Below are positions 21,722 to 31,358 of a stretch of 35,153 nucleotides of DNA, piece by piece. A program made the position numbers and the translations under genes. The notes below the pieces were generated by a model that saw only the letters and a list, made by a program, of their open reading frames with translations, did no database searches and was not told where the DNA came from. Origin of the DNA: Ruminococcus sp. AF46-10NS (GTDB taxonomy: Bacteria > Bacillota > Clostridia > Lachnospirales > Lachnospiraceae); NCBI RefSeq assembly GCF_003474435.1, contig NZ_QRNF01000034.1, forward strand, positions 1 through 35,153, read 5' to 3'. Position 1 is the stretch's first letter; each line of letters opens with the position of its first letter.

Positions 21722-23944
21722 ATGAGTATTTGCTGTAAAGCCATCCGGCAGATCTATTATAATGCAGGAAGTGGATATACGGTAGCTTCCTACATGACCA
21801 ATGAAGATTTACCGGAGGAAGTAAAAAAACAAAAGAATGGAAATTATGGAATATTTCAGGCATTTGGAACCGAACTTCCGACAAACGAAGGCCTGGATGT
21901 GGAACTGACGGGAGACTGGAAACCCACAAAATATGGAATGCAGTATAGTGTGAGCAATTTTTCAGTAACCATGCCAACCACAAAAGAAGGTATTCGGACT
22001 TATTTGTCGTCATCCCTGATCAAAGGGATCGGACCGGCAATGGCAGCCCGCATCGTAGAAACGTTTGGGGAAGACACACTGAATGTTTTTAATGACAGCC
22101 CGGAGAAACTTCTTCAGGTAAAAGGAATTACGCAGAAACGCTTAGAAGATATTCTGGAAGGATATCAAAAAAGCAGTTCCATCCGGGAACTGATGATGTA
22201 TTTGTCCCCTTTTGGGGTGACTCCTGCAAAAGTTTCAAAAATACAGGAGAAATTTGGCCCTGCTGCAGTTATGATCGTGAAGGAGGAGCCTTTCCGGCTC
22301 TGTGAGGTTCATGGATTTGGATTTCTGACTGTTGACCAGATTGCAGTAAAGGCAAAACATTTCCGTGCAGATGATCCCCTTCGCATTAAGGCTGCTATTT
22401 TGCATATTATGTCAGAAGCAGAAGGCGAAGGACATTTGTATTTAAAAAGAGAGGACATTATAGAACGCGTCGAAAAACTTTTAAATCACAACAAAGATGT
22501 TTCACCGGTCTCTGAACGGGCAATCCGGGATACAGGCAATGATATGATCCATACAGATGGAAGCCTGGTCTGCCATGATGGAGGGTTTTATACACGCAAA
22601 AGCTTCCAGGCCGAACTGGGAGCTGCTGCCGCATTAGTCAGACTCCATATGCAGACGGGAATGGCTGTAAATGTTGACCGTATTTTAAGAAAGATCCAGA
22701 AAGAACAGGATATTATTTTGAATGCGAAACAGCAGGTGGCAGTAAAAAATGTCTTTGAAAACCCGGTATCCATCATTACAGGAGGACCCGGCAGAGGAAA
22801 GACTACGGTGATCCGTTTCATCATTGCTGTACAGGAAGCATTAGATAAAAATGCGGTGATCCTTTTATGTGCACCTACAGGCATCGCCAGAAGGCGAATG
22901 CGGGAATGTACAGAGTATCCAGCAATGACGATCCATAAATCCATAGGGCTTACCGGAGAAGCTGGAGAGGAAGAATGGAAGAACGAGCAGCCAATTCCAG
23001 ATGACCTGATCATAGCAGATGAGTTCAGCATGGTCGATATGTATCTGGCGGATAAACTGTTTTCCAGTATTAAATCCGGTGCCAGACTGGTTCTGGTTGG
23101 TGATAAAGATCAGATCGAATCCGTAGGGCCTGGAAAAGTATTTCAGGAGATCATTGATTCCGGCGTATTTCCGGTAACTGTCTTAGATGAATGTTTCCGA
23201 CAGGAAGGGAATTCCACTATCAGCCAGAATGCCATTAAGATCAATAAGAATCAGCTGGATCTGGTGTTTGATGATACCTTTCAGTTTATTCCGGCTTCCA
23301 CACCGGAGGAGGCTTCGCAAAAGATACAGAAGATCTATCGGAAAGAAGTACTGCAGAGAAACGGTTCTCTGGAAGAAGTGCAGGTGATGTCACCGCTTCG
23401 AAAAGATACGGAAGCAGGTACGGATGCATTGAATCTGGTATTGCGTGACATTGCGAATCCAAAGCGTTTCGGTTATCCGGAAATCACAAATGGCAGGAAT
23501 ACTTACCGGGAAGGTGACCGGGTCATGCAGACAAAAAACAACGATGAAGTAGCAAATGGCGACATTGGAGAAGTCATAGGGATTTTTCGGAAAGATCAAA
23601 AAATGGTCATGCGTGTAGATTTTGGGGATGGCCGGGTCATGGAATATCAGGAGGAAGACTATTGGCCGCTGACACTGGCATATGCGATTACGGTACATAA
23701 GGCTCAGGGCAGTGAATATCCGATGGCAATCCTTCCAATGCTTCCATGTTTCCGGTGGATGCTTCGCAGAAACATTTTCTATACGGCAGTAACAAGAGCC
23801 AGAGAAAGGTTTATAGTTGTGGGAAGCAAACGTGCAATCGCACAGGCTATCCGGACGGATTACATCAGCCGGCGAAACACCATGTTTGGGTACCGTATCC
23901 GAAAAATATATGAAGCAATCCTGGAACAGGAAAAGAGCGCATAA
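21722..23944 (+). CDS. recD2: RecD2-type superfamily 1B DNA helicase
   Basis: A 740-residue 5'-3' DNA helicase of the RecD2/YrrC type, which acts without RecBC. ATG 21722 follows AGAGGAG by seven bases. The N-terminal domain resembles RecD2 (SYMTNEDLPEE, GDWKPTKYGMQY), followed by helix-hairpin-helix repeats (LIKGIGPAMAARIVETFG, LLQVKGITQKRLEDIL, VHGFGFLTVDQIAVKA). Motor motifs: Walker A GGPGRGKTT (354-362, Arg where Thr is usual), Walker B IIADEFS (D433, E434), GDKDQIESVGPG, YAITVHKAQGSE (about 654-665) and FYTAVTRARE. It ends near the usual RecD2 length. Neighbouring SSB, ERF and primase suggest element replication or recombination. Confidence 0.92.
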   Translation: MSICCKAIRQIYYNAGSGYTVASYMTNEDLPEEVKKQKNGNYGIFQAFGTELPTNEGLDVELTGDWKPTKYGMQYSVSNFSVTMPTTKEGIRTYLSSSLIKGIGPAMAARIVETFGEDTLNVFNDSPEKLLQVKGITQKRLEDILEGYQKSSSIRELMMYLSPFGVTPAKVSKIQEKFGPAAVMIVKEEPFRLCEVHGFGFLTVDQIAVKAKHFRADDPLRIKAAILHIMSEAEGEGHLYLKREDIIERVEKLLNHNKDVSPVSERAIRDTGNDMIHTDGSLVCHDGGFYTRKSFQAELGAAAALVRLHMQTGMAVNVDRILRKIQKEQDIILNAKQQVAVKNVFENPVSIITGGPGRGKTTVIRFIIAVQEALDKNAVILLCAPTGIARRRMRECTEYPAMTIHKSIGLTGEAGEEEWKNEQPIPDDLIIADEFSMVDMYLADKLFSSIKSGARLVLVGDKDQIESVGPGKVFQEIIDSGVFPVTVLDECFRQEGNSTISQNAIKINKNQLDLVFDDTFQFIPASTPEEASQKIQKIYRKEVLQRNGSLEEVQVMSPLRKDTEAGTDALNLVLRDIANPKRFGYPEITNGRNTYREGDRVMQTKNNDEVANGDIGEVIGIFRKDQKMVMRVDFGDGRVMEYQEEDYWPLTLAYAITVHKAQGSEYPMAILPMLPCFRWMLRRNIFYTAVTRARERFIVVGSKRAIAQAIRTDYISRRNTMFGYRIRKIYEAILEQEKSA

Positions 23945-23954
23945 AGAATGAATG

Positions 23955-23997
23955 ACAGGCAGACGTTGGAAAAATCCAATGCTCTGCCTGTTTCTTT
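23955..23997 (+). terminator. Two-stage hairpin terminator after recD2
   Basis: ACAGGCAGA (23955-23963) pairs with TCTGCCTGT (23983-23991), enclosing an inner TTGGA/TCCAA stem (23966-23970/23975-23979), with a T-rich stretch to 23997. It separates the recD2 unit from the MoxR gene, 45 bases on. Confidence 0.7.
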
Positions 23998-24041
23998 CCT
24001 TCGTATGCAGAAAATTACATAATGAAAGAGGAGGGAACAAA

Positions 24042-25832
24042 ATGCCAGATCTTTGTTTTTATGCACCATGGATTATGAAAGAACCCATTCCGGACCCATT
24101 TCGGATGATGTTGGAAAAAGCAGGGAAAAAACGGATCAGCTATGATGAAGCAGATTGTTCCATGCGAAATATCAGGAAGCAGGGAAAAGTCTCCCGCCTT
24201 CATGGGCCTACGTTACAGGCACTTCTGACACTGATTCAGATCCGGAAAGAAAAAGACTCTGGTGCTGCCGGTATACAAAGGGGCAGGGATACCATAAATT
24301 ATTTCTGCATGGAATATCCTGGAAATCAGGGAAAGTATGTAATGACTTATAATTCGAAAAACGGACGTTTCAGTGGGATTTTAAAGACAGAAGAAAAAAA
24401 CGAGAAGCTTCCGGGAATCCGGGAGGGCAAAAACACAGGCGAGCAGTACCTGGCCCTTTTGGCTTATGCCAATCTAGTCCCGGATAATCCTTTATTTAAC
24501 GAAGAGTTCAAAAAAAATTTCTACATACTTGAAGAACAGGAAAAAAAGGAATGGGAAGACACGGAAACTGCACTGCGGGCGGCATTTATCTGCTGCGATG
24601 CCATGTACTGCGAAGTAATAGCAAATCCGCAGCAGGCAATCCCTCTGGAAAAGAGCCAGTTCCGTGCAGAGGAACTGGAGGATGTGCTTCCGGAATATAA
24701 AATTGCGGCCGGGGTATATGCACCAAACGATGAAATCTATGGAAAGTTTCATGTGCTTTTGCCTGTAAATGAGAAGACAAAAAGAACACTTTTTGAATTA
24801 AAACAGATCTACTCTGGCAGATGGGATGTAAATGAAAGGACAAAAGAAAGGATCCCTTCGCTTCCAGAAGACTATCTGGTAAGTAAGGAAGCTGAAGAAA
24901 TCCTGCAGATGGTGGATAAGACACCGGCAAGGCTGTTTATGCTGACAGGCGATGCCGGTACTGGAAAGACAACGGATGCCAGAATGATCGCCCAGATATT
25001 AGGGCTTCCATATTATGTGTTCACCTGTGGACCTGGAACGGATGAACTGGAACTTTTAGCGACCACCGTGCCAAATATGGGCGGAACAGCACATCTGGAA
25101 ATGGAATTGCCACGTCTGGAAGACATTGAAATGGATCCGGCTTCAGCTCTTGCAACGGTAAATGGCATTTATGAAGAGGGGATCAGCCGGGAAAAAGCTT
25201 TTCAGGAGATCCTGAAAGCAGTTTATGAAAAAGGCTATGAAAAGTCGAAAAATGAAAAAGACTTTCTATTAAAAGAGTCAGAAATCGTAAAGGCTTGCAG
25301 GGAACCATCTGTGATTGAAATTCAGGAGCCGGCCATGATTGAAAAACCTGGGACACTTACGAGATTAAACTCCCTGTTTGACGATGGAGCTGTAACCGAT
25401 CTGGTAAATGGAGAACAGATACGGAGAAATCCGGATACCATTGTGATCATGACCACCAATCTGGATTATGTTGGCTGTCAGAACTTCAACCAGTCAGTTC
25501 TTTCCCGAATGAATCTGATTCAGCCAAAGGAAGCCCTGACAGAAGAGGAAATGGCAAAAAGGGCAATGAAAAGAACCGGGTTTAAAAACAAAGAACTTCT
25601 GTCCTTTATGGCCGCCACGGTCTGCAAGATCCATGAATATTTGATCGAACAGGACATTACGGATGGCGTATGCGGATACCGGGAATTGGAAAACTGGGTG
25701 TTAAGTTACATGGTTTCCAATGATCTCAGGAGGTCAGCATGGACAGCACTGCTCAGTAAAGCATCCATGGACAGGGAAGAACAGGAAACTATGGAACGCG
25801 TCTTTCTTCTTCCTCATTGTGCTGTGGATTAA
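24042..25832 (+). CDS. MoxR-type AAA+ ATPase
   Basis: A 596-residue AAA+ protein; MoxR proteins act as chaperone-like motors, often with a VWA partner. ATG 24042 follows GAGGAGGG. The first 280 residues are a long extension of unknown fold. The ATPase domain (about 295-535) has Walker A GDAGTGKTT (303-311), a degenerate Walker B VIEIQEP (424-430, Gln in place of Asp), then PGTLTRLNSLFDDGAV, sensor 1 IVIMTTNLDY (about 467) and SRMNL as the arginine-finger region. The C-terminal lid contains GVCGYRELENWVLSYM. The zincin-VWA gene follows 20 bases later, forming the standard MoxR-VWA pair. No phage-type portal or packaging features are seen, which argues against other AAA roles. Confidence 0.85.
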   Translation: MPDLCFYAPWIMKEPIPDPFRMMLEKAGKKRISYDEADCSMRNIRKQGKVSRLHGPTLQALLTLIQIRKEKDSGAAGIQRGRDTINYFCMEYPGNQGKYVMTYNSKNGRFSGILKTEEKNEKLPGIREGKNTGEQYLALLAYANLVPDNPLFNEEFKKNFYILEEQEKKEWEDTETALRAAFICCDAMYCEVIANPQQAIPLEKSQFRAEELEDVLPEYKIAAGVYAPNDEIYGKFHVLLPVNEKTKRTLFELKQIYSGRWDVNERTKERIPSLPEDYLVSKEAEEILQMVDKTPARLFMLTGDAGTGKTTDARMIAQILGLPYYVFTCGPGTDELELLATTVPNMGGTAHLEMELPRLEDIEMDPASALATVNGIYEEGISREKAFQEILKAVYEKGYEKSKNEKDFLLKESEIVKACREPSVIEIQEPAMIEKPGTLTRLNSLFDDGAVTDLVNGEQIRRNPDTIVIMTTNLDYVGCQNFNQSVLSRMNLIQPKEALTEEEMAKRAMKRTGFKNKELLSFMAATVCKIHEYLIEQDITDGVCGYRELENWVLSYMVSNDLRRSAWTALLSKASMDREEQETMERVFLLPHCAVD

Positions 25833-25851
25833 AAACGGATGGAGGAAACGA

Positions 25852-28005
25852 ATGAAAAAGGCTTTATACCGGAAACGGATATGTGCAGAGAAAGAAAAAC
25901 TGACACCGGAAAAAGTATTTCATACGCCGCAGTATCGTGATCTTTTGACCTCGATCGGGCATGAAATCACGGGTGGAAAGTTGACTACATTACGGTTATA
26001 CGATGATAAAAATTCAGGGATTGCAGGATGGAATCAGGGAGAAACAGTTGCCGTAAATCTTGGAAACCAGATTACGTCAAGTTTTCTGACACTGGAATTA
26101 AAAAGTGACAGCCTGATCGGGATTTTGGGACATGAATGCGGACATTACCGGTATACGGATTCTGCACTTAGAAAAAGGTATGCCGAGCATATGTTAAATG
26201 GCAGCTGGTATCCAAAGGAGCCAGTACCGGAAAATGCACAGGAAAAAGAGGCATTGGATGCGATGAATGTCTACTTTGAAAGAAAAGATAAAGCAATCCT
26301 TTCTATCTTTCTGCAGACAGCATCTTATCTCAGCAATCTTTTGAATGATATGTACATAGAAGAGAAGATGTGCGCCCTTTTTCCGGGAAGCATCCGCAGG
26401 GGAATCCTTATGAACCGTGACCGAAATGTGGAATGGCTTCCAACACTTAGGGAAATGCTGGAAACGGAGAAAGACAGGTTATCTATTCTTATGAACCTGT
26501 GTGCACAGTATGCCTTGTCTTCAAGGGTCAATGCCTGGGATGGTGCGGATTACGAGCTTATTGATACACTAAAACTGCTTATGCCGGTCATTGATGAAGC
26601 GGGAAAGGCAGCAGATGACATGGAGAGATATCTTGCCACCAACCATATCCTTCTGATGATCTGGAAATATTTTGCGGAAATCATAGATGAAATAGAGAAG
26701 AACAGTACAGAAAATGAAGAGCAAAAGCCAGAACAGGAAGAGCGTGAAGGGCAAAAGGAAAACCCGAATGAATCCGAAGAAGAACCGGAGGAAGAAAAGC
26801 AGGGTAACACAGGGGCACAGACTGAGCAAAATGAAGATAAGATCAGAAAAGAGGATGCGGAACAGGAGTCGGAAACAGAAAACAAAGCAGAAAGAAACGG
26901 AAAGGATCAGGAAATGGAAGACCATGAAAACGGGCGCACTGCAGAGCTTCAGAAGTTTCTGCAGCAGCTGTGTGAAAATCTTCCGAAATGTGTCAGGGAG
27001 TCTGGTGGCTTCGAAGACAAACAGAATGAATGTGGCATCCCTGCCTCAGAAACGGAAGCATCCAGTGATAATGCCTTACAAAAGATCCTTTATGAAATGG
27101 CGAAAGAGACGCTTGATGAGAAGATACAGAAAGAAATTTTCGTACATCTTCAAAAGGAATTGATGGAGATACCGTTTGAAGAAGGCCATGACCTGGTACA
27201 GAAAAAACTTTGCCGTAAGACCGAGATATCAGATTTTTTAAAATTACAGACAGAAAAGTATGAGGGGCAGCTTAAACAGGTAAAAAAGAGACTTCGCCTG
27301 AAACTGCTTCCTATATTGAAAAATCAGAAAGAACGCACGGAACATAAGCTTTTTCTTGGACGTCGGGTAGATCTTCGAAACATAGCTGAACCGTCTGGGG
27401 CAGTATTTAAGAAACAACAGCCAGGAAAAAATCTGGATATCTGTGTGGCTGTGCTGGTCGATAATTCTTTTTCCATGTGTGGGGAACGGATGGATCATGC
27501 CATTCTTGCAGCACTTTGCCTGTATGATTTTTGTATGGAATCAGAAATACCGGTTTTGGTGTGCGGACATCATACAGATGGATACCGGCATGAGAACCTG
27601 AAAGACGAAACGGTGTATCTGCATTGCTGCGCAGATTTTGAAACGGATGAAAAGGATCGGTTCCGGATCGCTGGTATGCAGCCTTATGGAAGCAACCGGG
27701 ATGGAACTGCATTGTGGTATGCTGGCAGCCGTCTTTTGGAACGACCGGAAAAGCAGAAACTGTTGTTTGTGATCAGTGATGGTGCACCTAATGCAAACCA
27801 GTATGGAGGCACAGGGGCAAAAAGGGATCTTCAGAAGATTCGGAAAAAGTTGCTGCAGCAGGGAGTATTCTTTCAGGCAGCTGCGATCGGAAGCGACAAG
27901 GAAGCAATTCAGGAAATTTATGAGGAATCTTTTCTGGATATTACGGATCTTGAACAGCTTCCGGCTCTTCTGACAAAGAAACTGTTGCGTTTTATCAGGA
28001 GGTAA
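25852..28005 (+). CDS. Zincin metallopeptidase-like / VWA fusion protein
   Basis: A 717-residue protein. The N-terminal domain has a zincin motif H94-E-C-G-H98 (ILGHECGHYRYTD) and, further on, LNDMYIEEKM (N165-E171), consistent with a third zinc ligand. Helices follow to about 285. A long Glu/Lys/Gln-rich linker (about 285-365) leads to another helical part. The C-terminal VWA domain (about 530-715) has a complete MIDAS: D537-N-S-F-S541, T619 in RDGTAL and D643 in ISDGAPN. CobT/NorD-type proteins have this VWA form and work with MoxR ATPases. ATG 25852 lies six bases after GGAGG. Inferred role: the ATPase remodels a target that the VWA protein binds, possibly with peptidase action. Confidence 0.82.
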   Translation: MKKALYRKRICAEKEKLTPEKVFHTPQYRDLLTSIGHEITGGKLTTLRLYDDKNSGIAGWNQGETVAVNLGNQITSSFLTLELKSDSLIGILGHECGHYRYTDSALRKRYAEHMLNGSWYPKEPVPENAQEKEALDAMNVYFERKDKAILSIFLQTASYLSNLLNDMYIEEKMCALFPGSIRRGILMNRDRNVEWLPTLREMLETEKDRLSILMNLCAQYALSSRVNAWDGADYELIDTLKLLMPVIDEAGKAADDMERYLATNHILLMIWKYFAEIIDEIEKNSTENEEQKPEQEEREGQKENPNESEEEPEEEKQGNTGAQTEQNEDKIRKEDAEQESETENKAERNGKDQEMEDHENGRTAELQKFLQQLCENLPKCVRESGGFEDKQNECGIPASETEASSDNALQKILYEMAKETLDEKIQKEIFVHLQKELMEIPFEEGHDLVQKKLCRKTEISDFLKLQTEKYEGQLKQVKKRLRLKLLPILKNQKERTEHKLFLGRRVDLRNIAEPSGAVFKKQQPGKNLDICVAVLVDNSFSMCGERMDHAILAALCLYDFCMESEIPVLVCGHHTDGYRHENLKDETVYLHCCADFETDEKDRFRIAGMQPYGSNRDGTALWYAGSRLLERPEKQKLLFVISDGAPNANQYGGTGAKRDLQKIRKKLLQQGVFFQAAAIGSDKEAIQEIYEESFLDITDLEQLPALLTKKLLRFIRR

Positions 28006-28007
28006 GG

Positions 28008-28688
28008 ATGAACAGGAAAAACAGGAAAGAAAAAGAGCAGAATGCGGATGTATCAAAACAGATCTGTGTTCATAAGACACAGAACACGTTACTGGAATTT
28101 AATAGCTTTTTGCGGATGGCAGAACCAAAGGATTTCTGGCATCTTCACGAAGACTTTGCCAGCGATTATTCCAGGATCCGGGCGGTCATGGTTGACTACA
28201 GCAAAGAAGACAGCATCAGCGTTTATGCAAATCTGAGTCCGGAAATCATAAAATACGTGTATTCCCGTATATGGAATAATGTACAGGAATTTAAATTCTT
28301 CCAGCAAAAGATCTTTTGCGAGGATAAAAATTTCAACATGGGAAGAGTTACAGTATTTTCTATACAGAGGAAGGTTCACAACAACAAAGGAGAAGTTTTG
28401 AATTATCCGTGGGTTGTCAGGATACAGAATGGCACCGGTGTAGCGATGCATAATTCCAATGGCGGCCAGTATTGTAAAAAAGACAGCTACCGGAAAGAAA
28501 AAGAGGTTACCATACAGCTGAAAGATGAGGAAATCTTCACACTGTTTGCAAGAACTTCTGCTGTGATCCAGGCATTTGAACAGGATTGCATGACACGCCG
28601 CAGACAGGCTGGAAATTTCCGGAATTTGTACAGAATGATAGAAAAACTCATTGTGGGAACTGAGGAGGAAAAAGATAATGCTGCGTAA
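28008..28688 (+). CDS. Hypothetical protein, 226 residues
   Basis: Starts two bases after the VWA stop, with AGGAGG inside the end of that gene, so expression is coupled. The N-terminus is basic (NRKNRKEKEQNAD). A folded part follows with TQNTLLEFNSFLRMAE and SRIWNNVQEFKFFQQKIFCE. The basic segment VFSIQRKVHNNKGEVLNYPW then leads to RIQNGTGVAMHNSNGGQYCK. There is no signal, membrane segment or recognised family. Tight linkage to the MoxR and VWA genes makes it a candidate component of that system. Confidence 0.75.
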   Translation: MNRKNRKEKEQNADVSKQICVHKTQNTLLEFNSFLRMAEPKDFWHLHEDFASDYSRIRAVMVDYSKEDSISVYANLSPEIIKYVYSRIWNNVQEFKFFQQKIFCEDKNFNMGRVTVFSIQRKVHNNKGEVLNYPWVVRIQNGTGVAMHNSNGGQYCKKDSYRKEKEVTIQLKDEEIFTLFARTSAVIQAFEQDCMTRRRQAGNFRNLYRMIEKLIVGTEEEKDNAA

Positions 28689-29157
28689 AAGAATAAAGAA
28701 GAACACATTGAAATGGAAAAAAATCTATGCGGAACAGCTTCTTGATATGATGGACGAGGAAGAAAATGCTTTACAGAAGATTTATCTGACAGGGTATGTA
28801 CTTGAACTGAAAAAGAACCGGTATTTTGCCGGATGGTACAAAGACCGGATCGTTTGCCGTTCCCTGGAGTATGCACGTTATTTTCCAAGTGCTGAGGCAG
28901 CGGAAGAGTATGTACATAAGTATCTGGGATTTGCAGGCATGACCTGTTATGTCTGCCATGTAAACTGGACGCTGGCTTCCTGCGGGAGTGAAAATATGGA
29001 AGATAACGAAGAGAACTTGTTAGAGGAAAATGGTAAAATCCTTTCGTTTGCAAATTATGCAGATGTAAAGCAATACCAGAAACAGCGAGGCATGGAACAT
29101 TCTACAATGGCGATCACTTATGCAAGCCGGAAAAAGAAGATTATCCTGGCAGCATAA
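28678..29157 (+). CDS. Hypothetical protein, 159 residues
   Basis: Overlaps the previous gene by 11 bases; ATG 28678 is chosen because GAGGAGG lies nine bases upstream. The protein is basic at the start (LRKRIKKNTLKWKK), then has KIYLTGYVLELKKNRYFAGW and a Cys-containing part (TCYVCHVNWTLASCG), perhaps a metal site. It ends ITYASRKKKIILAA. No family is recognised. A terminator follows, ending this part of the transcript unless read through. Confidence 0.7.
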   Translation: MLRKRIKKNTLKWKKIYAEQLLDMMDEEENALQKIYLTGYVLELKKNRYFAGWYKDRIVCRSLEYARYFPSAEAAEEYVHKYLGFAGMTCYVCHVNWTLASCGSENMEDNEENLLEENGKILSFANYADVKQYQKQRGMEHSTMAITYASRKKKIILAA

Positions 29158-29168
29158 GAACAATTTTG

Positions 29169-29194
29169 GGGGACTGGCGAACAGTCCCCTTTTT
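29169..29194 (+). terminator. Intrinsic terminator between the small and large unknown genes
   Basis: GGGGACTG (29169-29176) pairs perfectly with CAGTCCCC (29182-29189), five-base loop, followed by five T (29190-29194). It is one of the best terminators in the window. The next gene's AGGAGG follows at 29208. Confidence 0.8.
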
Positions 29195-29219
29195 ATATGG
29201 GAAAACAGGAGGAAATCGG

Positions 29220-31358
29220 ATGGAATGGAAGATTTATGAAGAATGGCTTGATATTACCCTGTACCGGCAGATGACGAACCTGATCTATAAGCTGTCATCT
29301 AATGAGGAAAAATATAAAATTTATATGCAATTAAAAGAAAATGACATGTTTCTGGAAAAGCCGAAAGTAGACATGGAAACCGCTTATGGACTGCATTATC
29401 CGGGAGAAGTCCTGGAGCGCATCGGAGAACATCTGACCTTGACAAAGCAGACATACCGTGCCCTCGGACTTGCCCTGGCAAGGATGATGCCTTTGCAGGA
29501 GACCTGTATGTTCAATGGAACTCAAAAGGATCTGTTTTGGAAAAAGATAAAACAGATTCTTGGAGAGAAAGACCTGTTTTTGATCAGTATCAATTATATC
29601 TGTGAGGAAAAGGAAAAGAATCGGTGGAAACAGGCCATGCATGCGTATCCATTTGAGCGAGCAGAAGAAATGCTGTTTGCCATGTCCATCCTCCCAGATG
29701 ATGAAACACTGTGGGAAGGCATAAAACAGAAACTTGCTGACAGCTTTTCAAAGAACCGGAAGATATCCGTATTTACTGAATGGAATCTTTTCGTGTGGAT
29801 GGTAGGCAAAGTAATGAAAAAGCTTAAAGGGTATCGCAAAAAGGATCTGGATATCCTGAAACTGCTGGTAAAGTTAACAGGCACAAATGCTAAAAATGCG
29901 GATGCCGTTTTGGAAAAACGTATGCGTATGTTTGGATATTCCGACAAAGAGACCGCTTTTTTAAATTTTGTACTGATGTATTTTGTAGAGAGACCCGATC
30001 GGATAAGCCTTTCAGGGTTGACAGCAGAAAAAATTGGGCTGAATGTATTAGAGGCATTTTTGCCCGGAAAAGAGACATATCCAGAAGAAGCTTATGTACT
30101 TTGTTCACGGATTTTAAGAACATATGGGAAACTTTCTGTCCGTATCGACGGTAGAGAACGGCTGGAAAAATGCATGAATGAAACGTTCAGGGTGGAAAAT
30201 GTAAAAACGTTTCTTACGTTGTTTCCATTTAGAAGTAATGAACCGGAAGAGTGGCACTACATTGATCTGACAGAAGAAAAATGGGATCCTCTGGTAAAAG
30301 AACTCTCTTCGGAAGAATTTGAAGCGTGTGTTACAGATACTCTGAAAGGCAAAACATACAGCACGAAAAGTTTGCTGAAGTATCTGGAACGTTATGAAAA
30401 CCTTACAGGAAGTAGATACCAGGATGTTTTCTGGAAAAAGAGTGAGCGGGAACTTTACGCGGTTTTCAACCGGCTGATCCTGCATGGGATTTTGGATGGA
30501 AAAAAGTATCTGGAAGAGTTTGTAAAGGATTATAAAAATGAAGAACCAGATTTGGAAAAGAAATGGGAATTTATGGCAGGATATTTAAAAAGTGAAATAA
30601 AGGGTCTTTGTAATGAGCATTCCTATCCTATGCTGAAATTTCTGATCAATGAGATTGGAATGGATGGATGCGAATTCTTAAGCCCCTGGAGGATTTTAAA
30701 GGAAACTTTCTCCTTGGGATACTATGCTATCCAACATAGAGAGTGCGAATTTTTTTCGCCAGTTCTGGGAAAAGAGGAACACCGGGAACTGTTTTCAATA
30801 GTAGAAAAGAAGTTCTTTTATGAATATCCGGATATTTATCCAGAATACCTGACGGCCTTACTTTTAAAGGAAAGTACAGCACTTTGGCTGGAACAGTCAG
30901 AAGCATATGAGCTTTCCAAATTGCTTCTTCCATTTATAAGTGATTCTTATCGAAGAGAAACCCTGTATCAGAAATATATGACAGAAGAGGATCGGAAAAG
31001 ATATCAGGAACGGAAAGAATGGCTAAAGGAACAGAAAAAACGGATAGATCACTGGAAAACTGAAAAAAACATCAAACAGCAGTTTAATCAGATATTACGG
31101 GAAAACAGAAAAACGGATAAGGAGATTCAGTCTATTTATGAGTTTTACAAGAACGGGCAGTATTCATATGGCCATAAAAAACTCTACTGTAAGATCGTTT
31201 CCTCGTATTTAAAAGATAATTTTGCAGGAACAGCGAAAAAGCTTATGGCAAAAAAGGAAGCTCTGTATCTTCTTAAGCTGGCAGAAAATATGTACCAGGA
31301 CGAATGCATGGGGTTACCGGAGATTACTGAATTAATAGAAAGGGCAGAGGTAGCGTGA
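29220..31358 (+). CDS. Large unknown helical protein, 712 residues
   Basis: Starts at ATG 29220, six bases after AGGAGG (29208-29213). Almost entirely helical by composition, rich in Leu, Lys and Glu, with no signal, membrane span or known motif. It resembles an alpha-solenoid scaffold: MEWKIYEEWLDITLYRQMTN at the start, KKDLDILKLLVKLTGTNAKN near residue 220, and a basic helix (RKRYQERKEWLKEQKKRIDH, about residue 600) late. The next gene overlaps its stop codon, so both are made together. Linkage to the MoxR/VWA genes suggests a partner or scaffold; no direct evidence. Confidence 0.8.
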   Translation: MEWKIYEEWLDITLYRQMTNLIYKLSSNEEKYKIYMQLKENDMFLEKPKVDMETAYGLHYPGEVLERIGEHLTLTKQTYRALGLALARMMPLQETCMFNGTQKDLFWKKIKQILGEKDLFLISINYICEEKEKNRWKQAMHAYPFERAEEMLFAMSILPDDETLWEGIKQKLADSFSKNRKISVFTEWNLFVWMVGKVMKKLKGYRKKDLDILKLLVKLTGTNAKNADAVLEKRMRMFGYSDKETAFLNFVLMYFVERPDRISLSGLTAEKIGLNVLEAFLPGKETYPEEAYVLCSRILRTYGKLSVRIDGRERLEKCMNETFRVENVKTFLTLFPFRSNEPEEWHYIDLTEEKWDPLVKELSSEEFEACVTDTLKGKTYSTKSLLKYLERYENLTGSRYQDVFWKKSERELYAVFNRLILHGILDGKKYLEEFVKDYKNEEPDLEKKWEFMAGYLKSEIKGLCNEHSYPMLKFLINEIGMDGCEFLSPWRILKETFSLGYYAIQHRECEFFSPVLGKEEHRELFSIVEKKFFYEYPDIYPEYLTALLLKESTALWLEQSEAYELSKLLLPFISDSYRRETLYQKYMTEEDRKRYQERKEWLKEQKKRIDHWKTEKNIKQQFNQILRENRKTDKEIQSIYEFYKNGQYSYGHKKLYCKIVSSYLKDNFAGTAKKLMAKKEALYLLKLAENMYQDECMGLPEITELIERAEVA

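Noticed and set aside
26714..27163. 149-codon Lys/Arg-rich frame inside the VWA gene
   Set aside because: It is the shifted reading of the Glu/Lys-rich linker; no start signal of its own.
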